Shown: piece after piece, positions 6,241 to 11,877 of the stretch
How the letters are laid out: each line of letters starts with the position of its first letter
Numbering within the stretch: position 1 is the stretch's first letter
Assembly (NCBI GenBank): GCA_937960715.1
Contig: CALGOO010000063.1
Coordinates: forward strand, 1 to 11,877
Origin: an uncultured Candidatus Competibacteraceae bacterium
GTDB taxonomy: Bacteria > Pseudomonadota > Gammaproteobacteria > Competibacterales > Competibacteraceae
Length of the DNA stretch: 11,877 bases
Direction of reading: 5' to 3'
Translations under genes and position numbers: made by a program
The notes under the pieces: model-generated
Seen by the model: the letters and a program-made list of their open reading frames with translations, nothing else
What the model was told of the DNA's origin: nothing
The model's database searches: none

Positions 6241-7269
6241 ATGAAGCCACAAAAAACGATTATGATACCGGCAAAGGCGCCATCGCGTCAGGTTCCAGCC
6301 TGGCAGCGGGAACTGGCCCGGGCAATCACCGATCCGGCCGAATTGCTGGAGGAACTGAGGCTCGACCCTGACCTGCTGCCGGCCGCGCGGGCGGCGGCGG
6401 CGTGCTTTCCCCTGCGAGTTCCACGCGGTTTCGTGGCGCGGATGACCAAGGGCGATTCCAACGACCCACTGCTGCGGCAAATTTTGCCGCTGGACGCGGA
6501 ACTGGAAACGGCGCCGGGGTTCGTGGCCGACCCGGTGAACGACCGAGCAGCCCAGGTAGCGCCGGGAGTGCTGCACAAGTACCACGGTCGCGCCCTGCTG
6601 ATCGCCACCGGCGCCTGCGCGGCGCATTGCCGTTATTGCTTTCGCCGGGAGCACCCCTACGCCGAGTTCCATGCCGGTGTGGATCGGTGGCGGCCGGCGC
6701 TGGCCTATCTGGCGGACGATCCCAGTCTGCGCGAGGTGATCTTGAGCGGCGGCGATCCGCTGTCCCTGTCCGACCGGCGGCTGAGCGCGTTGCTGGCGGC
6801 GCTGGATCGGATTCCCCATCTGGAACGGTTGCGTATCCATACTCGGCAACCGATCATGCTGCCCGAACGGGTCGACGCGGGATTGCTGGACCTGCTGGTT
6901 CGGACCCGGTTGCGACCGGTGCTGGTGGTCCACACCAACCATCCGCGGGAAATCGACGCCATCGTGCGCGCGGCGCTGGAGCGACTGGCGACGGCTGGCG
7001 TGACCCTGCTAAATCAGTCGGTGCTGTTGCGCGGCGTCAACGACTCGGCGACGGTCCTGGCGGAGTTGAGCGAGACATTGTTTTCCGCTCGGGTGTTGCC
7101 CTACTACCTGCACCTACTCGACCCGGTGCGCGGCGCGGCGCATTTCGACGTGAACAAAACCGAGGCGTCGGCTATCATAAAAGCATTACGTCAGCGCTTG
7201 CCGGGTTATCTGGCACCCCGTCTGGTGCGCGAGCAGCCTGGACAACCAGCCAAGACCCTGGTCGAGTAG
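6241..7269 (+). CDS. epmB: EF-P lysine 2,3-aminomutase (radical SAM)
   Basis: EpmB (YjeK) converts L-alpha-lysine into (R)-beta-lysine, the substrate of EpmA. The 342-residue length equals E. coli EpmB. The radical-SAM [4Fe-4S] motif is Cys126-x3-Cys130-x2-Cys133 in ACAAHCRYCFRREHPYAE. Other family segments: LRVPRGFVARM and DPLLRQILP (58-83), APGVLHKYHGRALL (107-120), ILSGGDPL, IHTRQPIMLP, LLNQSVLLRGVND and LPYYLHLLDPVRGAAHF. Lys338 in QPGQPAKT is the likely pyridoxal-phosphate lysine by alignment with lysine 2,3-aminomutases. The start at 6241 gives the family length, but its AGGG (6235-6238) is only 2 bases from the ATG; ATGs at 6214 and 6262 are alternatives without ribosome sites. It is divergent from efp, as in E. 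coli. Confidence 0.95.
   Translation: MKPQKTIMIPAKAPSRQVPAWQRELARAITDPAELLEELRLDPDLLPAARAAAACFPLRVPRGFVARMTKGDSNDPLLRQILPLDAELETAPGFVADPVNDRAAQVAPGVLHKYHGRALLIATGACAAHCRYCFRREHPYAEFHAGVDRWRPALAYLADDPSLREVILSGGDPLSLSDRRLSALLAALDRIPHLERLRIHTRQPIMLPERVDAGLLDLLVRTRLRPVLVVHTNHPREIDAIVRAALERLATAGVTLLNQSVLLRGVNDSATVLAELSETLFSARVLPYYLHLLDPVRGAAHFDVNKTEASAIIKALRQRLPGYLAPRLVREQPGQPAKTLVE
6262..6291 (-). promoter_or_regulatory. Putative efp-epmA promoter
   Basis: On the minus strand, CTGACG (complement of 6286-6291) and TATCAT (complement of 6262-6267) are separated by 18 bp and resemble sigma70 -35 and -10 boxes (4/6 and 5/6). A start near 6255 would give a leader of about 40 bases before the efp ATG. 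The element lies inside the first codons of epmB, as the 25-bp efp-epmB gap requires. Confidence 0.35.
7151..7178 (+). promoter_or_regulatory. Possible promoter for the FimX-like gene
   Basis: TGAACA (7151-7156) and TATCAT (7173-7178) are 16 bp apart and match sigma70 boxes at 4/6 and 5/6. They lie in the 3' end of epmB, about 150 bp before the GTG of the next gene. No terminator separates epmB from that gene, so read-through from epmB is an equally good explanation. Confidence 0.22.
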
Positions 7270-7331
7270 CCGCGCCGACGCCGTCTTCGCATTCATTACT
7301 CAGGCTACGCCATTGGCAGAGGTCGGTACGC

Positions 7332-9425
7332 GTGTCCAGTCCTTCCGTCATCAATCTGCTCATCATCGATCGTTCCCGATCTGACATCGACCATATTGCC
7401 CAGACGCTGCGTGGCGATGGCTATCAAATCGAACTGCTGAACACCGATCAGACCGAAACCGCCCGCAACGCCATCGAATACCAGCCCATGGACATGATCC
7501 TGCTGCGGGTGGCCGAAAACCTCCCCACCCTCGCTGATGTACGCCTGATGGTGACCGAGGCCGGGCAGGATATCCCCATCATCGCCGTGATGGACGACGC
7601 GAGCCGCGTTCACTACCGACCCGCCCGACTGCTGGGCGAGGGCGCCGACAACTTTTTCCATCTGGACGACGCCGACCATCTGGTGGCCGTGGTGCGCGCC
7701 GAACTGCGTCACCAGCAAGCGCGCAAGCGCGAGCGATCCTTCGAAATCCGGTTCAAGGAAAGCGAGATCCGCACCCAGGCGCTGTTGGAAAACATCCAGG
7801 AGGCCATCGCCTATATTCACGAGGGCGTTCACGCCTACGCCAATCCCGCCTATCTCCGGCTGTTCGGTTACGAAGCCCCGGACGAGTTGGCCACGATCCA
7901 ACTGGTCCACATGGTGCCGCCGGGTTACCGGGACGCGCTGAAAAGCGTCTTGCGCCGCAGCATCCGCTCCGGCAAGGCGGTCGAGCCGGTGGAGTTGGTT
8001 GGGGTGCGCCGTAATGGCCAAACCTTTCCGATCTTGCTGGAGTGCGCGCCGACCCGGATGAACGACGAGCCCTGCACCCAGATCATCGTGCGCGACGCCA
8101 CGCCGAAACGAAGCGCCTACGACCAGCAACTCGAAAATCTGCTCAAGTATGACGACACCACTGGGTTGTATAGCCGGCGTTATTTCATGGAAACCCTGGA
8201 GATCAACCATAACGGCGCCGTGCTGTACATTCTGTTGACGGATTACGCCGCCATCCGCTACGCCATGGGATTTGAGGCTATCGAACAATTCGTGGTCGAG
8301 GCTGTCGGGCTCTTCAAGGAGATGTTGGCGCTCGATGATATGGCCGCCCATTTTGCCAGCGGCGTGTTCACGATCTTCGTCCCCGCCAGTTCGCCGACCA
8401 ATCCCCAGGACTTGGCCGAGCGCATCCGCATGGTGATCGCCGAACACAGTTTTCAGGTAGGAGGCAGGCTGTTCACGACGACCTGCTGCGTTGGCGTTTG
8501 CCAAGCGCACGACGCGCACGAGAGCGCGGTTCAGATTCTGGCGCACGCCGACCGCGCCTGCGAGGCGGCTCGGCAAAAGGGCGGCAATCAGATCGAGGTT
8601 TACGCGCCGCCCCGAGAAGATCAGCGATCCGGTCGGGCCACTATCAGCCCCCAGGACGAAGCCATCCTTCGTCTGATTCGAACCGCCCTGAGCAAAGGCC
8701 GGCTCAGCCTGACGTATCAGCCGATCGTCAGCTTCGAAAACGCCGAGGAAGCGCGCTACAAGGTTTACCTGCAGCTCATGGACGATGAGGACAAGCCGCA
8801 GAGCATGGACAAGCTGGGTGCCGTGGCGGTGCGCTACAACGTGATGGGCGCCCTGGACAAATGGACGATCATCCGGGGGCTGGGGATGCTGCTGGATATC
8901 CAGCGCGCCGCCGTCAAACCGCCCATCCTCTTTGTTCGCCTTTCACGCAATTCTCTGACGGACAGGGAATTCTTCGATTGGCTCGCCAAACGCTTCCAGG
9001 ATAGCCGGCTGGCTGGTCATTACCTGGTGCTGGAGGTCAAGGAAGACAACGCCGACGATTGCTTCGAGGAAACCAAGCAATTGCGCGCCCGTCTGCGCGA
9101 ACTGGGCTGCGGCCTGGCCCTGTCCCACTTCGGCGGTAAGACGCACTCCGAGCGGTTGCTCAAGGAGCTGGTTCCCGATTACATCAAGCTCGATGGCAGC
9201 CTGATCGAGCGACTGGCCAAGGCCAAGGACGAGAACAGCCGCAAGGCCATGGCGGATCTGGCGCGGCAGGCGCAGGGATTGAAGACCCGAGTGGTGGCGG
9301 CCGGGGTTTCCACCGCGCCCCAGATGGCCAGCATCTGGCAGTTTGGCGTGACCCTGGTTCAGGGCAACATGGTCGCCGAGGCCGGACCGAGACTGGACTT
9401 CGATTTCAGGCAGTTCGCCGGCTGA
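7332..9425 (+). CDS. FimX-like protein with degenerate REC, GGDEF and EAL domains
   Basis: A 697-residue soluble protein with four regions. Residues 7-125 are receiver-like (LLIIDRSRSDID), but the phosphoacceptor position is Arg59, not Asp, and the conserved Lys is lost. A PAS domain follows (145-255; ANPAYLRLFGYEAPDEL). The GGDEF domain (265-425) keeps YDDTTGLYSRRYFME but reads ASGVF at the signature (342-346), so it should not make c-di-GMP. The EAL domain (440-690) has KVY in place of EAL (477-479), Arg536 for the metal-binding Asn, SHFG for DDFG (598-601) and AAGVS for AEGVE (656-660), but keeps QPI (463-465) and Lys619/Asp621. It is therefore most likely a c-di-GMP binding effector, not an enzyme. 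Order, length and decay pattern match P. aeruginosa FimX (691 residues), which drives type IV pilus assembly. The GTG start has GAGGT 8 bases upstream; the open frame back to 6402 overlaps epmB and is not coding. Confidence 0.85.
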   Translation: MSSPSVINLLIIDRSRSDIDHIAQTLRGDGYQIELLNTDQTETARNAIEYQPMDMILLRVAENLPTLADVRLMVTEAGQDIPIIAVMDDASRVHYRPARLLGEGADNFFHLDDADHLVAVVRAELRHQQARKRERSFEIRFKESEIRTQALLENIQEAIAYIHEGVHAYANPAYLRLFGYEAPDELATIQLVHMVPPGYRDALKSVLRRSIRSGKAVEPVELVGVRRNGQTFPILLECAPTRMNDEPCTQIIVRDATPKRSAYDQQLENLLKYDDTTGLYSRRYFMETLEINHNGAVLYILLTDYAAIRYAMGFEAIEQFVVEAVGLFKEMLALDDMAAHFASGVFTIFVPASSPTNPQDLAERIRMVIAEHSFQVGGRLFTTTCCVGVCQAHDAHESAVQILAHADRACEAARQKGGNQIEVYAPPREDQRSGRATISPQDEAILRLIRTALSKGRLSLTYQPIVSFENAEEARYKVYLQLMDDEDKPQSMDKLGAVAVRYNVMGALDKWTIIRGLGMLLDIQRAAVKPPILFVRLSRNSLTDREFFDWLAKRFQDSRLAGHYLVLEVKEDNADDCFEETKQLRARLRELGCGLALSHFGGKTHSERLLKELVPDYIKLDGSLIERLAKAKDENSRKAMADLARQAQGLKTRVVAAGVSTAPQMASIWQFGVTLVQGNMVAEAGPRLDFDFRQFAG

Positions 9426-9431
9426 AGGCAA

Positions 9432-9450
9432 GCGGGGCTTTCGGCCCCGC
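9432..9450. terminator. Hairpin between convergent FimX-like gene and htpX
   Basis: GCGGGGC (9432-9438) pairs with GCCCCGC (9444-9450) around a 5-base loop, 6 bases after the stop of the plus-strand gene. No T-tract follows on the plus strand; on the minus strand, in the htpX direction, it is followed by TTGCCTTC. A shared transcription end for both genes is likely but not of the classical kind. Confidence 0.45.
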
Positions 9451-9481
9451 CGGGTCGGCTGGCAACCCTACTACCTCGTCA

Positions 9482-10363
9482 TCAGGCCTGTTGGCGCAGC
9501 GCCGCGATTCGTTCCTCCAGCGGTGGATGAGTCATGAACAGCTTGCGCAGGCCATTGCCCAAGCCCCCGTTGATGCCAAACGCCGCCATCTGCGAGGGGA
9601 GGCGCGAAGGTTCGTGCAACTGTTGCAGCCGCTCCAGCGCCGCGATCATCTTGCCGCGCCCGGCCAGGCGGGCACCGCCCGCGTCGGCATGGAATTCACG
9701 ATAGCGGCTGAACCACAGCACGATCAGCGAGGCCAGCAGGCCGAGCACCAATTGCATGACGAAGCTGGTGAGCATATAGCCGATGCCGGGGCCGCGATTC
9801 TCCCCCTTGGACAGAAATTGATCCACCAGATAGCCGACCACCCGCGACAGCACGATGACGAAGGTATTGAGCACACCCTGAATCAGGCTCAGCGTCACCA
9901 TGTCGCCGTTGGCGACGTGGCTGACCTCGTGGCCCAGCACCGCCTCCACCTCGTCGGCGGACATTTGCTCCAGCAGGCCGGTGCTGACCGCGACCAGCGC
10001 ATTGTTGCGATTGGCGCCAGTGGCGAAAGCGTTCGGCTCCGGCGAGTCGTACAGGGCGACTTCCGGCATGCCGATGCCGGCCGCCTGCGCCTGCCGCCGG
10101 ACAGTTTCGACCAGCCAGCGCTCGGCCTGGGTGCGCGGCTGCTCGATAACTTGGGCGCCGACCGACATCCTGGCGATCCATTTCGACGTCAGCAACGAGA
10201 TCAGTGAGCCGCCCATGCCAAAAATGGCGGCGAAAATCAGCAGGCTGGGCAGATTCAGGCCCGACTGGTACAGAAAGCGATCCACGCCCAGCAGGTGGGC
10301 CACCATGCCGAGCAGCAGCACAACCGCCAGGTTGGTGGTGACAAACAGCAGAATGCGTTTCAT
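9482..10363 (-). CDS. htpX: Membrane zinc metalloprotease HtpX
   Basis: HtpX is an M48-family protease of the inner membrane that degrades misfolded membrane proteins together with FtsH. The 293 residues equal the E. coli length. Two N-terminal membrane segments are seen (about 4-25 and 36-58) and two more after the active site (about 155-180 and 197-219). The zinc site is HEVSH at 145-149 inside AVLGHEVSHVANGD, with the third ligand Glu223 in the YREFHAD motif (221-227). FATGANRNNALVAVSTGLL (113-131) is the usual family segment. GGAG lies 7 bases upstream of the ATG (complement of 10371-10374). queA ends 56 bp upstream on the same strand; a promoter candidate sits in that gap, so htpX can be expressed alone. 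Confidence 0.96.
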   Translation of the reverse strand: MKRILLFVTTNLAVVLLLGMVAHLLGVDRFLYQSGLNLPSLLIFAAIFGMGGSLISLLTSKWIARMSVGAQVIEQPRTQAERWLVETVRRQAQAAGIGMPEVALYDSPEPNAFATGANRNNALVAVSTGLLEQMSADEVEAVLGHEVSHVANGDMVTLSLIQGVLNTFVIVLSRVVGYLVDQFLSKGENRGPGIGYMLTSFVMQLVLGLLASLIVLWFSRYREFHADAGGARLAGRGKMIAALERLQQLHEPSRLPSQMAAFGINGGLGNGLRKLFMTHPPLEERIAALRQQA

Positions 10364-10395
10364 GGCGAAACTCCGTGAAGAAGATTGCTGGCGAC

Positions 10396-10424
10396 TCTAT
10401 AGGTACGGCGCTGGCAATTTCAAG
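10396..10424 (-). promoter_or_regulatory. Putative htpX promoter, sigma70 and sigma32-like
   Basis: On the minus strand, TTGAAA (complement of 10418-10423) and TATAGA (complement of 10396-10401) are 16 bp apart and match sigma70 boxes at 5/6 and 4/6. The -35 reads CTTGAAA in full, the heat-shock sigma32 -35 core; ACCTAT (complement of 10399-10404), 13 bp after it, matches the sigma32 -10 core CCCCAT at 4/6. A start near 10389 gives a 26-base leader carrying the htpX GGAG. The -35 contains the queA stop codon. Confidence 0.5.
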
Positions 10425-11565
10425 TTGGCCGGCGGGTGACGAACATGGCGTCGCCGTAACTGAAAAAGCGATAGCGCCGTTCGATGGCGTGACGGTAAGC
10501 GTTCAGCGTCTCGGCGTGACCGGCGAAGGCCGCCACCAGCATCAGCAGGGTCGATTCCGGCAAGTGGAAATTGGTGATCAGGGCGTCCACGCAGCGGAAG
10601 CGGTAGCCGGGGTAAATGAAGAGGCGGGTTTCACCGCGCCATGGTTGGACTTCGCCAGGTTGGGCGGCGGTTTCCAGCGCCCGGGTGACCGTGGTGCCGA
10701 CCGCGACCACACGGCCGCCACGCATCCGGGTGGCGTGAATCCGGTCGCTGACTTCGGCGCCAACCTCGATCCACTCGCCGTGCATGAGGTGCTCCTCGAT
10801 GCGCTCGACCCGCACCGGCTGGAAGGTGCCGGCGCCGACGTGCAGGGTGACGAACACCTGATCCACGCCCCGTTCCGCCAGTCGGTCCAGCAGCGTCGGG
10901 TCGAAGTGCAGGCCAGCGGTCGGCGCGGCCACCGCGCCGGGCCGACGGGCGTAGACGGTTTGATAGCGCTCGCGGTCTTCCAAAGTCGGTTCGCGGCGGA
11001 TGTAGGGTGGCAGTGGCGTTTGTCCGTGCCGCTCCAGCAACGCCAGCCATGGCTCGTCGCCGTCGAGGCCGATTTCGAACAACTCGCCGTGGCGGTCGAG
11101 CACGGTGGCGGCAAAGCCGGCGTCGAACCGCAACGAGCCGCCGGGTTTGGGCGACTTGCTGGCGTGGAGATGGACCAGCGCCCGCCGTTCGTCCAGCAGG
11201 CGTTCGATCAGAACCTCGATGCGCCCTCCACTGGCCTTGCGGCCGAATAGCCGCGCCGGGATCACCCGGGTGTCGTTGAACACCAGCAGGTCACCGGGTT
11301 GCAGCAATTCGGGCAATTCGCGAAACCAACGGTCGCGAAGCGCGCCGTTCGCGCCGTCCAGGGTCAACAACCGGCTGTCGCCGCGCCGCGCCGGCGGCCG
11401 CTGGGCGATCAGCTCCAGCGGCAAGTCATAAGCAAAATCCCGCCGCCCCAGCGCGCGGGCCGATTCCGGCGGCGCATCGGCTCCCGCTGGCGTTTCCAGC
11501 GATGGTCGGTCATCGTTGAACCCTCGCGGGCTGCAATACTCTGAATCCATCATTCCTTCGCTCAT
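10420..11565 (-). CDS. queA: S-adenosylmethionine:tRNA ribosyltransferase-isomerase
   Basis: QueA moves and isomerises the ribose of SAM onto preQ1 at the wobble base (G34) of GUN-anticodon tRNAs, making epoxyqueuosine. The 381-residue frame contains all conserved blocks: DFAYDLPLELIAQRP (43-57), GDLLVFNDTRVIPARLFGRK (91-110), PLPPYIRRE (184-192), YQTVYARRPGAVAAPTAGLHF (201-221), FVTLHVGAGTFQPVR (238-252), HGEW, VVAVGTTVTRALE, LITNFHLPESTLLMLVAAFAG (329-349) and YRFFSYGDAMFV. E. coli QueA has 356 residues and begins at the equivalent of residue 41, so about 35-40 extra N-terminal residues, Pro/Asp/Glu-rich and probably disordered, are unusual. The only in-frame ATGs are at residues 1, 5 and 6; no ATG, GTG or TTG exists closer to the core. 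The start codon (11565 or 11550) is uncertain, the identity is not. Confidence 0.94.
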   Translation of the reverse strand: MSEGMMDSEYCSPRGFNDDRPSLETPAGADAPPESARALGRRDFAYDLPLELIAQRPPARRGDSRLLTLDGANGALRDRWFRELPELLQPGDLLVFNDTRVIPARLFGRKASGGRIEVLIERLLDERRALVHLHASKSPKPGGSLRFDAGFAATVLDRHGELFEIGLDGDEPWLALLERHGQTPLPPYIRREPTLEDRERYQTVYARRPGAVAAPTAGLHFDPTLLDRLAERGVDQVFVTLHVGAGTFQPVRVERIEEHLMHGEWIEVGAEVSDRIHATRMRGGRVVAVGTTVTRALETAAQPGEVQPWRGETRLFIYPGYRFRCVDALITNFHLPESTLLMLVAAFAGHAETLNAYRHAIERRYRFFSYGDAMFVTRRPT

Positions 11566-11580
11566 ACCCTGGATATCGAA

Positions 11581-11877
11581 ATGCGTAACCTTCTGCTCGT
11601 TGCCGCTGTATTACACGCCGCTGGCGCTCTGGCCGCTGATTCCGCTCCGCCACCCGTTACCGATCCCGCTGCTACTCTTGTCCCTGCTCCCGCCGCTGCC
11701 CCTGCCGCTGCTCCGTCGGGCAAGCAGCCGGATCTGACCCGACTGCAAGAGGCCCTGAATGGCGAAAAGCCCGACAGCGTTGTCACCACCGCCATTCCGG
11801 GATTGTACGAGGTCGTGTTGGGCGGCCAGGTGCTATACCTTAGCGAAGATGGCCGGTTCGCGGTGCAGGGCGACATT
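11581..11877 (+). CDS. dsbC: DsbC-type thiol:disulfide interchange protein, N-terminal part
   Basis: The gene runs off the window; 99 residues are visible. Residues 1-19 form a signal peptide (MRNLLLVAAVLHAAGALA, cleavage likely after an ALA-type site), so the product is periplasmic. Residues 21-46 are an unusual Ala/Pro-rich linker including a PPP. From residue 50 the sequence matches the DsbC N-terminal dimerisation domain: a short helix (LTRLQEALNG), then AIPGLYEVVLGGQVLYLSEDGRFAVQGDI, like the E. coli segment with GVLYI-DDG-IIQG. DsbC isomerises wrong disulfide bonds; its CxxC thioredoxin domain would lie beyond the end, so the active site is not seen and DsbG or a DsbC/G homologue is possible. 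The ribosome site is weak (GGA, 7 bases upstream). It is divergent from queA with a 15-bp gap. Confidence 0.85.
   Translation, partial: MRNLLLVAAVLHAAGALAADSAPPPVTDPAATLVPAPAAAPAAAPSGKQPDLTRLQEALNGEKPDSVVTTAIPGLYEVVLGGQVLYLSEDGRFAVQGDI

Noticed and set aside
6402..7331. In-frame upstream extension of the FimX-like gene
   Set aside because: The extension overlaps epmB in another frame and its translation is Arg/Gly/Pro-rich without homology; the GTG at 7332 has a good ribosome site and opens directly into the receiver-like domain.
11568..11580. 13-base direct repeat CCTGGATATCGAA also found at 4541-4553
   Set aside because: About one exact 13-base match is expected by chance in a window of this size, and the flanks do not match. 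It would matter only if further copies exist elsewhere in the genome.
1..11877. CRISPR arrays, insertion sequences, phage or defence genes
   Set aside because: No spaced direct repeats, transposase motifs or terminal inverted repeats with target duplications were seen; gene content is housekeeping throughout.

Overview
The window is a GC-rich stretch of bacterial chromosome made almost entirely of conserved housekeeping genes. Gene order and protein features point to a gammaproteobacterium outside the Enterobacterales: rpmI-rplT-pheS-pheT-ihfA, the beta-lysine type of EF-P modification, a 99-residue IHF alpha, a 293-residue HtpX and a DsbC-type signal-peptide protein. A FimX-like protein and GTG starts on pheS, epmA and the FimX-like gene fit a high-GC lineage such as Chromatiales/Competibacter-like bacteria or pseudomonad relatives, but the genus cannot be fixed from the sequence.

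Layout. Positions 14-599 (+) encode ribosomal proteins L35 and L20, the tail of the infC-rpmI-rplT unit. The 108-bp gap that follows holds two consecutive hairpins; the second is a textbook intrinsic terminator just ahead of pheS, placed where enterobacteria carry the pheST attenuator. Positions 708-4416 (+) hold pheS, pheT and ihfA, almost gapless. An AT-rich island near the end of pheT may hold an internal ihfA promoter. The 221-bp convergent gap at 4417-4637 contains a 9-bp GC hairpin and an 84-bp imperfect inverted repeat of unknown role.

Positions 4638-7269 form a complete EF-P beta-lysylation module. efp and epmA lie on the minus strand (EF-P and the LysRS-like ligase) and epmB is divergent on the plus strand (radical-SAM lysine 2,3-aminomutase). 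EpmB makes (R)-beta-lysine, EpmA attaches it to EF-P Lys34, and the modified EF-P relieves ribosome stalling at proline runs. Positions 7332-9425 (+) encode a four-domain protein (REC-like, PAS, GGDEF, EAL) in which the receiver, cyclase and phosphodiesterase active sites are all degenerate. It resembles the c-di-GMP effector FimX of type IV pilus control.

Convergent to it on the minus strand are queA (tRNA queuosine synthesis) and then htpX (membrane zinc protease). The htpX promoter candidate overlaps the queA stop codon and also looks like a heat-shock promoter. A divergent, truncated dsbC-like gene begins at 11581 and runs off the end. No mobile element, CRISPR array, rRNA or tRNA was seen. 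I found no clearly new multi-gene system. The most interesting points are the degenerate FimX-like protein, the intergenic inverted repeat, the leader ahead of pheS, the possible heat-shock promoter of htpX and the N-terminal extension of QueA.
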